A stretch of DNA of 64,000 nt from VRUE01 sp963729995. Its GTDB lineage: Bacteria; Actinomycetota; Thermoleophilia; Solirubrobacterales; 70-9. Position 1 is the stretch's first letter; the number at the start of each line of letters is the position of its first letter. The translations under genes were made by a program, and so were the position numbers. Shown here piece after piece: positions 25,461 through 34,261 of the stretch. Under the pieces are notes generated by a model, which ran no database searches, was not told the DNA's origin, and saw only the letters and a list, made by a program, of their open reading frames with translations. The stretch lies in contig CAVSPF010000003.1 in the NCBI GenBank assembly GCA_963729995.1, forward strand, positions 1,240,001-1,304,000, given 5' to 3'.

Positions 25461-25565
25461 CGAGTCAAACTATCGCCTCGACTGCGGTTCACCCGATGGT
25501 CGGCGGGCCAGGGCCCGCAGGAGGACCCAGGCTGCGCCGCGAGAGCCGCAGATCTCCACCGCTTT

Positions 25566-25599
25566 GGACTTTCTACCTGTGGGAGCAGGGTCAAAGTCC
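25566..25599 (-). terminator. Possible terminator hairpin after ssrA
   Basis: A 7-bp perfect stem (GGACTTT/AAAGTCC) encloses a 20-base loop, 40 bases downstream of the tmRNA 3' end on the minus strand. There is no clear U-run, so this is only a candidate. Confidence 0.25.
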
Positions 25600-25638
25600 G
25601 ATACGCGCGCCTTGCGCCGGCTCTCGTTGGAGGTGGAA

Positions 25639-25998
25639 TGGAGGCGGTGGGATTCGAACCCACGTCCCTGGTCGTAGCGCGAAGGTCTCTACAGGCTTAG
25701 CCGGCGCTTGGTTCTCGTCTCCCGGGGTCCGCGCCGGCGGGCACTGCGGGAGACAGAGCCCTCTGAGATGTCCCCTGGCGGACGGGGCGATCCGCCCGGG
25801 TAAGCCCACTTTCTGAAGCCGGTGCCCCTCCCCGCGGGCGAGGGAGGACCGACTCTCACTCGCTTAGCGTTTAACTAAGCAGCGAGGGCGAACTCATGGT
25901 CCGCACGTATTGGTTGGTGCCGGTGTTTTACGAGGCCTCCGGCCACCTCGACCTGCAACCTTTCGCACGGATCAACCAGGTCGAAGCCTGTCGCCCCC
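25639..25998 (-). ncRNA. ssrA: Transfer-messenger RNA (ssrA)
   Basis: A one-piece tmRNA of about 360 bases. The 5' end GGGGGCG (25998-25992) pairs with CGCCTCC (25646-25640) to form the acceptor stem, with discriminator A at 25639; CCA is not encoded. The 5' part has the tRNA-like GACAGGCTTCGACC, and the 3' part a T-arm GTGGGTTCGAATCCCAC. The tag reading frame ends ADHEFALAA followed by TAG at 25877-25875; ALAA is the usual degradation signal. The resume codon is unclear: the ALAA frame can be read upstream as HRHQPIR. The RNA rescues stalled ribosomes with SmpB, encoded about 2 kb upstream in the same direction. Confidence 0.95.
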
Positions 25999-26016
25999 GT
26001 GCTATGTGCATTTCCG

Positions 26017-26046
26017 ATTGTACGGTGTCGGGGAGAGAACGCTCAA
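26017..26046 (-). promoter_or_regulatory. Sigma-70-type promoter of ssrA
   Basis: On the minus strand TTGAGC (26046-26041) and TACAAT (26022-26017) are separated by 18 bases. The -10 box lies 18 bases before the mature tmRNA 5' end, consistent with a short leader trimmed by RNase P. The -35 box begins just after the stop codon of the upstream gene. Confidence 0.55.
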
Positions 26047-26058
26047 TGAGCCAGTCGC

Positions 26059-27702
26059 TCAGAGCGCCGAGCGGCGCTTCAGCTCTTCGGCGAACTCCCG
26101 GGGGAAGCCGGGGATCTCGTCGAGCTCGTCGAGAGACTGAAAGCGGCCGACACGCTCGCGGTGCGCGAGGAGACGGGTCGCCTGGGTAACCGAAAGACCC
26201 TGCGCCCGAAGCTGCTCGAAGGTGACCGTGTTGAGCTCGATCGGGCCCGTTGCCTGGGGAGCCACGGGGAAGGGCGGCGGGGCGGGGGACTCGGCCTGGG
26301 GGACGGGTGGCGGGGACGGCGGCGGCTGGGCTGGGGGTGATGGAGCAGGGGGCTCGGCCTGAGGTGGCGGGGGCTGTTGTGGAGGCGCCTGAGGCTGTCC
26401 GTACGGCTGTGCGGGCTCGCCGAATTGCTGCGGTGGCGGCGGCGGCGGCGGGGGCGGCGGCTGCGGTGCGAACGATGCCGATTGCTGTGCAACCGGGGCT
26501 GGGCTGCCACCCACCGAGCGGAGCACGACCTGCTCTGCCTCGGCGGCGCGGCGCTCGGCCTCTCGGGCGCGCTCCTCGGCCTGCGCAACGCTCTCCTGGA
26601 TCTCCCGCAGGCGCTGCTGGCGCTCGGCCTCCACTGATTTCAGCTTGGCGAGCCGCTCTGCCTCGGCGGCGCGGCGCTCGGCGGCCTTGATGCGCTCCTC
26701 GATCTGGCGCAGGCGCTCTTGGGCCTCCGCCATCGAGCGCTCCTGCGCTTCCCGCTCCTGCTGCAGCCGCTGCTCCGCCGTCTCCAGGTTGGCCACCGCG
26801 CGCTCGGACGGCGCTGCGGCCGCGGGCACCTGCGGCCCGAGCGGCGAAACCGCTTCCATGCTGCGCGTCGCCTGGTCGGCCTGGGCCTGGGCCGCCCGCT
26901 CTTCGGCCTCGCGCTGGAGGCGCTCGGCCTCCTGAATGCGCCGCTCTGCCTCGGCGCGGATCCTCTCCTCCTCCGCCTGAATTTCCGCCACCTTGTCGTG
27001 GACCCGCTGTTCCGCCGTGGCCGGGTCGTATCCACCAGCGGGGACGGGCGCCGCCCCGACCTCCGGTGGGACAGCCGCAGGTGGCGGCGGCACAGCGGCC
27101 GCGGGTGGCGGCGCTGCCTGAACGGGAGCGGGTGGCTGAGCCATGGGGGACGGTTGGGCCCCCTGCTGCGCCAGGAGTGCGCGCTCCTGCGCCGCGCGCG
27201 CGGTGGCAAGCTCGCGCTCGACCCGTGCCGCTTCCTTCTGTTTCCGCTTCGACGAACGCCCGCCCCGCCCCTGGCGCCGCTCCGCTCGTGCGTTCGCGCG
27301 TTCCGCCCTGCGGAGCTGCGCCTCTTCCTGGCGCCGCTGGCGATGCTCCAACCGGGCAGCGCGCTGCTGCTCGCGGGCCTGCTTGCGCTTGTCCTTGGCG
27401 TTCAGGGGCCCCGCCGCCGGAGGCGGCGCCGAAGCCACCGGGGTCACCGGCTGTGGGTCGGGCTGGAATGGCGCGGCGGCATCCTGCTTCTTCGCCTTTT
27501 CCTTGCCGCGTCGCTGGGTCACTCTGGCAGCGAGCAGGAGCACCAGAATCGCCACGAGCAGCGCTCCGACGAAGTACTCGATGTGGTCGCTGACGAAGTT
27601 GCTGGCCTTGTTCGGGAAGGTTTCCGCCTGGGCCTCGGCAGGGACCAGCAGCGCCAGCGCGAGTGTCGTCATCGACAGGAGCGGGGCAAAACGGAAACCC
27701 AT
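26059..27702 (-). CDS. Membrane coiled-coil protein with C-terminal helix-hairpin-helix (ComEA-like) domain
   Basis: 547 residues with an unusual order: a signal-like helix (about 1-25, ending AEAQA), a second membrane helix (about 42-62), a basic region, long Arg/Glu/Ala coiled coils (about 100-180 and 225-390), a Pro/Gln-rich linker with a run of ten prolines (about 405-480), and a final helix-hairpin-helix domain (about 487-547; IELNTVTFEQLRAQGLSVTQ, IPGFPREFAEELKRR). The last domain resembles ComEA-type DNA-binding or protein-binding HhH modules. No overall family is recognised. It lies 10 bases after smpB and just before the ssrA promoter, so it is probably co-transcribed with smpB. Confidence 0.75.
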   Translation of the reverse strand: MGFRFAPLLSMTTLALALLVPAEAQAETFPNKASNFVSDHIEYFVGALLVAILVLLLAARVTQRRGKEKAKKQDAAAPFQPDPQPVTPVASAPPPAAGPLNAKDKRKQAREQQRAARLEHRQRRQEEAQLRRAERANARAERRQGRGGRSSKRKQKEAARVERELATARAAQERALLAQQGAQPSPMAQPPAPVQAAPPPAAAVPPPPAAVPPEVGAAPVPAGGYDPATAEQRVHDKVAEIQAEEERIRAEAERRIQEAERLQREAEERAAQAQADQATRSMEAVSPLGPQVPAAAAPSERAVANLETAEQRLQQEREAQERSMAEAQERLRQIEERIKAAERRAAEAERLAKLKSVEAERQQRLREIQESVAQAEERAREAERRAAEAEQVVLRSVGGSPAPVAQQSASFAPQPPPPPPPPPPQQFGEPAQPYGQPQAPPQQPPPPQAEPPAPSPPAQPPPSPPPVPQAESPAPPPFPVAPQATGPIELNTVTFEQLRAQGLSVTQATRLLAHRERVGRFQSLDELDEIPGFPREFAEELKRRSAL

Positions 27703-27712
27703 AGGACCGAAG

Positions 27713-28189
27713 CTACCTCATTCCGCGCTTGAATTCCCGCTCGACCTCGCGTCGCACGTCCTGCTCCGCGATCTCGCGGCGACGGTCGCGCCCCTCCTTG
27801 CCCCTGGCAAGCGCCAGCTCGACCTTCGCTCGCGATCCTTTGAAGTAGATCCGGGTCGGAATCAGCGTCAGGCCCCGCTGGGCGGCCTTGCCGACGAGGC
27901 GCTCGATCTCCGCCCGGTTCAGCAGCAGCTTGCGGGGACGGTCGGGGTCGTGGTTCTCCCGGCTGGCCGGGGCGTACGGCGGGATGTGGAGGCTGCGAAG
28001 CCAAACCTCGCCGTCGTCGATCACGGCGTAGGCGTCGGTCATCTGCGCTTTCCCATCGCGCAGTGACTTCACCTCGGAGCCCTTCAGCACGATTCCCGCC
28101 TCGAAGCTCTCGACCAGCTCGAACTTGTGCCGGGCGCGGCGGTTGGTGGCAACGTCGCCGGACACTGGCTTGCGCCGCTTCTCAGTCAT
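27713..28189 (-). CDS. smpB: SsrA-binding protein SmpB
   Basis: 158 residues from ATG 28189. It binds the tRNA-like part of tmRNA and delivers it to stalled ribosomes. Recognisable segments: ATNRRARHKFELVESFEAGI, VLKGSEVKSLRDGKAQ, and the C-terminal RIYFKGSRAKVELALARGK with its basic tail that enters the mRNA channel. Upstream in-frame residues lie inside the nuclease gene and are not expected. It overlaps the end of that gene by 8 bases; ssrA itself lies 1.7 kb downstream in the same direction. Confidence 0.96.
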   Translation of the reverse strand: MTEKRRKPVSGDVATNRRARHKFELVESFEAGIVLKGSEVKSLRDGKAQMTDAYAVIDDGEVWLRSLHIPPYAPASRENHDPDRPRKLLLNRAEIERLVGKAAQRGLTLIPTRIYFKGSRAKVELALARGKEGRDRRREIAEQDVRREVEREFKRGMR

Positions 28190-29771
28190 CAGCCGGCACG
28201 AGGTCGACGCGACCGCGGGGTGGATCGACGCCGGTGACCTGGACGGATATCGGGTCCCCAAGGCGCACGGCCCGCCCTGACTCGCGGCCGACGATCGCGG
28301 TCTCCGTCTCGTTCAGCTCGAATCGCTCGCCCCCGATCCGGCGAGCCGGCACGAAGCCCTCGTAGACGTCGCCCAGCTCGCCACCGAAGCCGACGAAGGC
28401 GCCGGCCCGGATCACCCCCGACACCTCCCCCTCGAAACGAGGGTGCCCACCACGCTCGCGCAGCTCGCGGTCGAGCAGGAAGGCCGCGCATATGTCGTCC
28501 GCGCCGCGCTCGATCTTCATCGACTCTCGCTCCCGCTCACTGCAGTGCCAGGCCACCTCGCGCGCCTCGGCAACCCGCGGCGCCCTCTCCCCCTCCCCCA
28601 GCGCCGCCAGCAGCGCCCGGTGGACCACCAGGTCCGAATAGCGGCGAATCGGCGAGGTGAAGTGACAGTAGGCAGAGCTGCCGAGCCCGGCGTGGCCGCT
28701 GTTGCGCTCGCTGTACTGGGCCTGTTTGAGGGACCGGAGCACAAGCGATGTATACGCGTCGCGGCCGTGCCCGCGCCGGGTGGCCTCGCGCTGCACCAGC
28801 CGGCTCGCCTCGGCTGCGACTTCGCCCACCTGGCGCGGTGCGAGCGCCTCGCGCAGCGGCGGTGTCGGGATCCCCAGGTCGTGCAGCTGCGCGATCAGCC
28901 GCTCCACCCGCTGGGGATCGGGTTGGGCGTGGACGCGGTAGATGGCCGGCGCGCGCTTCCGCTCCAGCAGCTGGGCGACCTGCTCGTTGGTGAGGATCAT
29001 CAGCCGCTCGATCAACCGATGGGACTCGGTCTGCACGACGGCACGCGCGCCGGCCACTTCGCCGGCCGAGTCGAAACGAAACTCGGGCTCGAAGGACTCG
29101 ATGTCGAGGCTGGTGGTGCCCCGCCGCTCGCCGAGCGTCGCGGCCGCCTCGCGTGCGACGGCGAGCGGCTCCGCGACCCGCTCCGGCGCCGCCGCCCGTC
29201 CCGAGAAGACCACGTCGAGCTCGTCGTAGTCGAGGCGCGCGTCCGAGCGGATGCGGCTGCGGTAGAAGCTCGCGGCTCGAGCGGCGCCACCGGGGCCCAG
29301 CTCGATCTCGGTCGTCACCGCGAGCCGTTCGACGCCCGGTGCGAGGCTGCACGCCTGCTCGCTCAGCGCGTGGGGCAACATCGGCTCCGCCGCCCCGGGC
29401 ACGTAGGTGCTGTTGGCGCGCTGCCTCGCCTCGCGGTCGAGCGGCGAGCCGGGCGGGACGTGGGCCGAGACGTCGGCTATGTGGACCCAGAGGCGGACGC
29501 CGTCGCCCTCGCGACGGGCCGAAACGGCGTCGTCGAAGTCGCGTGCCGTGGCCGGGTCGATGGTGAAGGTTGGCAGCTCGGTGAGATCGCGCCGCGCGCC
29601 GGAGGCGGCCTCCGCGGCGCTCGCCGCCTGACGGGCTTCGACCTCGAGCCCGGCGCGAAAGCCGCGCTTGCCCAGCTCCTCCCGCAGCAACAGCTCCACC
29701 GCCTCCCGCGCCGTCTTCGGCACGGTCCTGCCGCGCGAGCGGCGGCTGCGCCGGCCGCCCTGCCCCACCAC
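28182..29771 (-). CDS. rnr: RNase II/R-family exoribonuclease
   Basis: 529 residues: an RNB catalytic domain (about 65-405) with the active-site Asp cluster FTIDPATARDFDDAV and the family box SSAYCHFTSPIRRYSDLVVH, then an S1 RNA-binding domain (about 445-529; GEVSGVIRAGAFVGF). The cold-shock domains usual at the N-terminus of RNase R are missing, so it is shorter than E. coli RNase R (about 800 residues). RNase R works with tmRNA-SmpB in degrading non-stop mRNA, and its coupling to smpB fits. It starts with GTG 29771, sharing one base with the stop of the protease gene (TAGTG). Confidence 0.92.
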   Translation of the reverse strand: MVGQGGRRSRRSRGRTVPKTAREAVELLLREELGKRGFRAGLEVEARQAASAAEAASGARRDLTELPTFTIDPATARDFDDAVSARREGDGVRLWVHIADVSAHVPPGSPLDREARQRANSTYVPGAAEPMLPHALSEQACSLAPGVERLAVTTEIELGPGGAARAASFYRSRIRSDARLDYDELDVVFSGRAAAPERVAEPLAVAREAAATLGERRGTTSLDIESFEPEFRFDSAGEVAGARAVVQTESHRLIERLMILTNEQVAQLLERKRAPAIYRVHAQPDPQRVERLIAQLHDLGIPTPPLREALAPRQVGEVAAEASRLVQREATRRGHGRDAYTSLVLRSLKQAQYSERNSGHAGLGSSAYCHFTSPIRRYSDLVVHRALLAALGEGERAPRVAEAREVAWHCSERERESMKIERGADDICAAFLLDRELRERGGHPRFEGEVSGVIRAGAFVGFGGELGDVYEGFVPARRIGGERFELNETETAIVGRESGRAVRLGDPISVQVTGVDPPRGRVDLVPADD

Positions 29772-30958
29772 TAGTGCCGCCGCGCCGCAAGGACCTGCAG
29801 GGCGCGCTGCAGCGCCTCGTCACGTGCCGTCCCCGGCACGTCTCGCACCCACACATCGGGGTGAATGCCGTGGCCCGCCAGGTTGGTCCCGTTCGGGGTG
29901 AAGTACTCGCCGACGGTCAGCTTCAGCGCACCGCCGTTCGAGAGGCCGATCTCCTGCTGGAAGACCCCCTTTCCGAACGAGCGAGTGCCAACCACCGTCG
30001 CCCCCGCGTCGTCGGCCAGCGCCGCGGTGAGGATCTCGGCCGCCGAAGCGGTGTTGCGATCGATCAGGACGACGATCGGCAGCGGCGGCAGGTTGCCCCC
30101 CTTGGCCTTGTAGACGGCGTGCCCCTCGCTGCGCGAGCTCGTGGTCACGACCACTTCACCCGCCGGCAGGAAGATGCTCGCGCTCAGCACCGCCTCCTCG
30201 AGCAGGCCGCCGCCGTTACCGCGCAGGTCGAGCACGATCCCCTTCGCGCCTTCGCGCTCCACCGCCTGCACGGCGCGACGCAGCGGCCCGTGGGCACCTT
30301 CGCTGAAGGTGGCGAGGTGCACGTACCCGAGCTTTCGCCCGTCCACCGTCCGCAGCCGGCGAGTGACGACCGGCAGCGCGATCTGAGCGCGGGTGAGCCG
30401 CACCTTCCGTATCTTGCCGCTGCGCGGGCGCAGCACGCCGACGACGACGCCCGTCCCTTCCGGGCCCTTGATCAGCGCCGTGGCGGCGTCGATGTTCAAG
30501 CCCGCGATCGAGCGGCCGTTGACGGAGACAACCACGTCGCCCGCCTTGATCTTTGCCGCTTCCGCCGGCGATCCCCTGAAGACGCGCTCGGCCCGCAGGC
30601 CGCGCTTGACCTGTTGCACGGCGAGGCCGATCCCCGAGAAGCGGCCCTCGATCTCTTCGTTGAAGCGCTGCAGCGTCGTGGACGAGAAGTATTCGGAGAA
30701 GCGGTCGTGGTAATGCCGGCGCAGATCCCTGACCATGCCCTGCAGCGAGGAATCGATCAGCTGTCCCTGCGTGACCGGCCGGTAGTAGTCGTTTTCGATC
30801 AGCTCTGTCGCTTCAGCCGTCAGCCCAGCCGAGCGGTCGACGAAGACTTCGCGCAGGAACGGGGGCATCGTCGCCGGGTGCCCGCCGACCCAGAGCCCGG
30901 CGGCAAGCATCGCCAGCAGGGCAGCCGCCATCGCCACCAGGCTGCTGCCCCACCTCAT
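29771..30958 (-). CDS. C-terminal-processing peptidase, S41 family (CtpA-like)
   Basis: 395 residues: an N-terminal membrane anchor (about 8-25), a helical segment, a PDZ domain (about 105-190; GIGLAVQQVKRGLRAERVF, GDVVVSVNGRSI) and an S41 protease core with catalytic Ser in DRNTASAAEILTAA and Lys in GTRSFGKGVFQ. Such extracytoplasmic proteases trim the C-termini of envelope proteins. It lies 7 bases after ftsX and is coupled to the downstream RNase gene, an arrangement common in Gram-positive ftsEX-ctp operons. Confidence 0.93.
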   Translation of the reverse strand: MRWGSSLVAMAAALLAMLAAGLWVGGHPATMPPFLREVFVDRSAGLTAEATELIENDYYRPVTQGQLIDSSLQGMVRDLRRHYHDRFSEYFSSTTLQRFNEEIEGRFSGIGLAVQQVKRGLRAERVFRGSPAEAAKIKAGDVVVSVNGRSIAGLNIDAATALIKGPEGTGVVVGVLRPRSGKIRKVRLTRAQIALPVVTRRLRTVDGRKLGYVHLATFSEGAHGPLRRAVQAVEREGAKGIVLDLRGNGGGLLEEAVLSASIFLPAGEVVVTTSSRSEGHAVYKAKGGNLPPLPIVVLIDRNTASAAEILTAALADDAGATVVGTRSFGKGVFQQEIGLSNGGALKLTVGEYFTPNGTNLAGHGIHPDVWVRDVPGTARDEALQRALQVLAARRH

Positions 30959-30965
30959 GCGCGCC

Positions 30966-31883
30966 TCAGATCCTCAGGAAGCGCCGCAGGGTGACCCCCG
31001 ACCCAACCGCCGAGACCAGCACCGAGGCGACGAAGAGAATCGCCACCAGGGCCGGAAAGGAGAGTGTGCTGGCCTTCTGCGCCGCGAGGAAGGAGAAGGT
31101 GTTGCTCAGGGGGTCGGCGATCGTGATCTTGCCCAGCCACAGGATCAGTATGGCTCCCAGGCCACCCACGAAGCCGACCACGACACCCTCGATCATGAAC
31201 GGCCAGCGAATGAACCAGCGCGTGGCGCCGACCAGGCGCATCACCTCGACCTCGCGGCGGCGGGTGTAGATCGAGAGGCGGATCGTGTTGCCGACCAGCA
31301 TCAGCGAGGCGATGATCAACAGAGCCGTGATCACGCTCAGCACGATCTTCAACGCGCTCGTCACCTGCTCGATCTTCTGCGCTTCCTGCTGCCGGTCGAA
31401 CACTTTCTCCACGATCGGGGAGATCGGCTGCGGCTTGCCGTTCGGCCCGGGCGGCGTCACGGCAGCCCGCACCGCAGCGAGGTTCGAGGCGTCGTCGGCC
31501 TTGACTGCGAAGTTGGCGGGCAGCGGGTTCTGGTTGAGCTGGGCCAGGAGTTCCTTGCGTTCATGCCTGTTGAGCTGTTCTCTCAGTTCCTTCAGCGCGC
31601 CGGCCTTCGTGATGAACCTGACCGAGGCGACGTGGGGGATCGCCTCCAGCTTGCGCCGCAGTGCGGCGATTTCGGGTTTGACCGCGTCGTCGTAGATCGC
31701 GACCCGAAACTCGAGCTGGTCACGGACCTGGTTGCTCTTCGCCTGCGCAGTCTGGAAGACGGGAATGAGGACGCCGAGCAGGACCACGGTGACGATCGTG
31801 GTGACGATCGCCGCCATGCTCGGGGCCCCGTTGCGACGCAGCGCCCGGAACGCCTCCTTGGTGAAGAAGATGAGCCTGGACAT
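30966..31883 (-). CDS. ftsX: Cell-division ABC transporter permease FtsX
   Basis: 305 residues with the FtsX layout: a short cytoplasmic N-terminus (MSRLIFFTKEAFRALRRNG), helix 1, an extracellular domain (about 55-175), and three further helices flanking RRREVEVMRLVGATRWFIR, the coupling-helix region. FtsEX controls peptidoglycan hydrolases at the septum. The ATG overlaps the ftsE stop (ATGA). The extracellular domain is the part that would contact a hydrolase. Confidence 0.95.
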   Translation of the reverse strand: MSRLIFFTKEAFRALRRNGAPSMAAIVTTIVTVVLLGVLIPVFQTAQAKSNQVRDQLEFRVAIYDDAVKPEIAALRRKLEAIPHVASVRFITKAGALKELREQLNRHERKELLAQLNQNPLPANFAVKADDASNLAAVRAAVTPPGPNGKPQPISPIVEKVFDRQQEAQKIEQVTSALKIVLSVITALLIIASLMLVGNTIRLSIYTRRREVEVMRLVGATRWFIRWPFMIEGVVVGFVGGLGAILILWLGKITIADPLSNTFSFLAAQKASTLSFPALVAILFVASVLVSAVGSGVTLRRFLRI

Positions 31884-32719
31884 CAGACGAACGCGTCGTG
31901 GCCGTTGGTTTGTCCCTCGGGGGCGACGCCCATCTCGGTCCGCATGCGGACCCCGAGCTCGGTCGTCGACTCCTCGGTGTATCCGCCGCTGACCTCGTCG
32001 CGAACGACGCGGCCCTCGTAGAGCTCGATCACCCGGCGCCGCATGCTGTCGACCATCTCGCGATCGTGGGTGACGACGAGCACCGTCGTGCCGGTCTTGT
32101 TGATCCGGTAGAGAAGCTGCATGACCCCGATCGAGGTGACCGGGTCGAGGTTGCCGCTCGGCTCGTCGGCCAGCAGCAGCGGCGGATGGTTGACGAAGGC
32201 ACGGGCGATCGAGACGCGCTGCTGCTCGCCGCCGGAGAGCTCGTCGGGGTAGCGGTGGAGCTTGGTCGAGAGACCGACCAGCCGCAGCGTCTCCGGCACC
32301 TGGGTGCGGATCTCGGCGCGACCGGCGCCGATCACCTGCAGCGCATAGGCGACGTTGTCGTAGACCGTGCGGTCGGGGAGCAGCTTGAAGTCCTGGAAGA
32401 CGGTTCCGATGTTGCGGCGCAGCTGCGGGATCTTCTTCTCGGGCAGGGCGCCGATGTCGCGGCCGGCAATGCACACGCTGCCCTCGGTCGTGGCCAGCTC
32501 GCGGATCAGCAGCTTGATCAGGGTCGACTTGCCGCACCCTGTCGGGCCGACAAGGAAGGCGAACTCCCCGCGGTCGATAGCCAGCGAGACACGGTCGAGC
32601 GCCATGTGACCACCCGGATAGACCTTGGTCACGTCGCGCAGCTCGACGATCGGCTCTCCCCCCGCCCGGGGACGCCGCGGCACCGCCTCGCCCTTCTTCT
32701 GCTTTCTCGCCCTTGCCAT
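31883..32719 (-). CDS. ftsE: Cell-division ATP-binding protein FtsE
   Basis: 278 residues: Walker A VGPTGCGKST (about 57-66), FtsE-type VFQDFKLLPDRTVYDNVAYA, signature DELSGGEQQRVSIARA, Walker B LLLADEPSGNLDP, and H-loop VVTHD. It carries an N-terminal basic extension of about 22 residues and a C-terminal extension of about 40 beyond the usual 220-230 length. It heads the ftsE-ftsX-ctp-rnr-smpB gene chain. prfB, often upstream of ftsE, is elsewhere (46606-47725). The 145 bases upstream to the ferredoxin gene hold no ORF. Confidence 0.95.
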   Translation of the reverse strand: MARARKQKKGEAVPRRPRAGGEPIVELRDVTKVYPGGHMALDRVSLAIDRGEFAFLVGPTGCGKSTLIKLLIRELATTEGSVCIAGRDIGALPEKKIPQLRRNIGTVFQDFKLLPDRTVYDNVAYALQVIGAGRAEIRTQVPETLRLVGLSTKLHRYPDELSGGEQQRVSIARAFVNHPPLLLADEPSGNLDPVTSIGVMQLLYRINKTGTTVLVVTHDREMVDSMRRRVIELYEGRVVRDEVSGGYTEESTTELGVRMRTEMGVAPEGQTNGHDAFV

Positions 32720-32864
32720 TCCGAGAATCTTTCTCCGGCCACAGGGTGACTCCTGCGCACCGCAAGACGCGCAACACCCCGCCCAGAAATTGCGTGCGGC
32801 AGCTTAGCGGATCGTTAGCGAACGTTAGTAACCGGGGAGGGGCGGCGCACGGAGCGAGGGCTCC

Positions 32865-33071
32865 TCACGGGAAGATCCTCTCCCCCGTCTCGTCGTCCAC
32901 GATCGAGATCGCGACCGCGGGGCAGGCCTCGGCCGCTTCGATGATCAGCTCGTCGGGCCCGCTGCCGATCACGACCGCGGTGTCGTCGAGCCGGAAAACC
33001 TGCGGCGCGATCTCGACGCAGTCGCCGTGGGCGCTGCACTCGTTGGCATCGATCGTCGGGACATAGCTCAT
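32865..33071 (-). CDS. Ferredoxin ([3Fe-4S]/[4Fe-4S], short)
   Basis: 68 residues with ferredoxin ligands: Cys12 and Cys18 in NECSAHGDC, and Cys50 in the AEACPA box. The second position of the usual C-x2-C-x2-C is replaced by Ala-His (C-S-A-H-G-D-C), typical of 3Fe-4S ferredoxins that serve P450s and related reductases. It is the last gene of the redox operon; its ATG overlaps the stop of the FAD reductase gene. It probably accepts electrons from that reductase; the terminal partner is unknown. Confidence 0.88.
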   Translation of the reverse strand: MSYVPTIDANECSAHGDCVEIAPQVFRLDDTAVVIGSGPDELIIEAAEACPAVAISIVDDETGERIFP

Positions 33072-34261
33072 GCTGCTTCCTCCTTCTTCGTGGTGGCGGG
33101 AAAGTGCCCGCGCTCGATTTGCCTCCGCAGCGCCGGGATCGCGCGCGGCCGGCCCACGGCCAGTCCGGCGATGGGAACCCCGGCGCGCATGAAGACGGCC
33201 TCGAAGTCGCGCCCAGCCGGGTCACCGTCGAAGACGACGGCGTCGGCGTGGTGAGCGTGACCCACGTACTGGATCCGCAACCCGTACTGATCGCTCCAGA
33301 AGCTCGGCAGCGGCGGGGTCCCGGGGTACTCGCCGAGCATCGCCCCGGCGACCGCCGCGCCCTGCCAGGCGGCGGCGTCCCAGTGCTCGGTGCGGGCGTG
33401 AACGCCAAAGCGAGGGTCGAAGGGCACCGAAACGTCGCCGGCGGCAAAGACAGCCGGGATCGTGGTGCGTCCCGCCGTGTCGGTGCGAACGCCTGCCTCG
33501 TCAAGCCCGCTGCCCCGCAGCCAGGCGGCGGCGGGCACCGTGCCGACGCCGACCACGACGGCGTCGCAGGCGAGCCTGTCGCCCCCGGCGAGGACGAGCT
33601 CCTCCACCCTGCCCTCGCCGCGCGCGCCCTCCAGCATCGCGCCGGTGAGGACGCGCACGCCCTGGTCGCTGTGCAGCCCGGCGAACCAGCTGCCAAGCTG
33701 CTCGCCGAGGATTGGGGCGAGCGGCGTCTCCAGAGCCTCGATCATCGTCACCTCGACGCCAAGGCGGCGCGCCGTCGCGGCCACCTCCTGGCCGATGAAG
33801 CCGGCGCCGACGATCGCCAGGCGGGCACCCGCAGTCAGCTCCCGCCGGAGCGCGCGTGCGTCGGCGAGGGTGCGCAGAGCATGGACGTTGTCGTAGCCGG
33901 CGAGGAACGGCAGCCGGCGGGCGGCGCCGCCGGTGGCGATCAACAGCTGCCCGTAGCGCAGCTCGGCACCGGAGTCGAGCCGCACCAGCTGTGCGGCCGG
34001 ATCGAGTGCCTCGGCGCGGGCACCGAGCAGCAGCTCCACCCCCGTCTCCTCGTACCACCAGGCCGGCCGGTAGGCGATGTCCTCCTCGCCGACCTCTCCC
34101 GCCAGCAGCTCCTTGGAGAGCGGTGGCCGGTCGTAGGGCGGCTCGGGCTCGGCGCACACCATCCGCACCGGGCCGTCGTAGCCGCGCCGCCGCAGGGTCT
34201 CCGCGCACCGCTGCGCCGCGAGCCCACCGCCAACGATCAGAACGCCTGCATCCTTCATCAC
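33068..34261 (-). CDS. FAD-dependent NAD(P)H:ferredoxin reductase
   Basis: 397 residues with two Rossmann motifs: an FAD site at the N-terminus (VLIVGGGLAAQRCAETL) and an NAD(P)H site near 150 (ARLAIVGAGFIGQEVAATA), plus TTIPAVFAAGDVS. It resembles the single-component ferredoxin or rubredoxin reductases of oxygenase systems (PF07992). The start is GTG 34261 or ATG 34258, overlapping the previous gene's stop. The final residues (ATTKKEEAA) overlap the ferredoxin start. Together with the haem membrane protein and ApbE it suggests an electron path from NAD(P)H. Confidence 0.9.
   Translation of the reverse strand: MMKDAGVLIVGGGLAAQRCAETLRRRGYDGPVRMVCAEPEPPYDRPPLSKELLAGEVGEEDIAYRPAWWYEETGVELLLGARAEALDPAAQLVRLDSGAELRYGQLLIATGGAARRLPFLAGYDNVHALRTLADARALRRELTAGARLAIVGAGFIGQEVAATARRLGVEVTMIEALETPLAPILGEQLGSWFAGLHSDQGVRVLTGAMLEGARGEGRVEELVLAGGDRLACDAVVVGVGTVPAAAWLRGSGLDEAGVRTDTAGRTTIPAVFAAGDVSVPFDPRFGVHARTEHWDAAAWQGAAVAGAMLGEYPGTPPLPSFWSDQYGLRIQYVGHAHHADAVVFDGDPAGRDFEAVFMRAGVPIAGLAVGRPRAIPALRRQIERGHFPATTKKEEAA

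Noticed and set aside
25639..25670. tRNA gene suggested by the T-arm GTGGGTTCGAATCCCAC
   Set aside because: It is the 3' part of the tmRNA; the 5' partner of its acceptor stem lies about 350 bases away.
28182..29771. N-terminal truncation of RNase R by mutation
   Set aside because: The start is cleanly coupled to the upstream protease gene and the first residues lead normally into the RNB domain, so the short form looks genuine.
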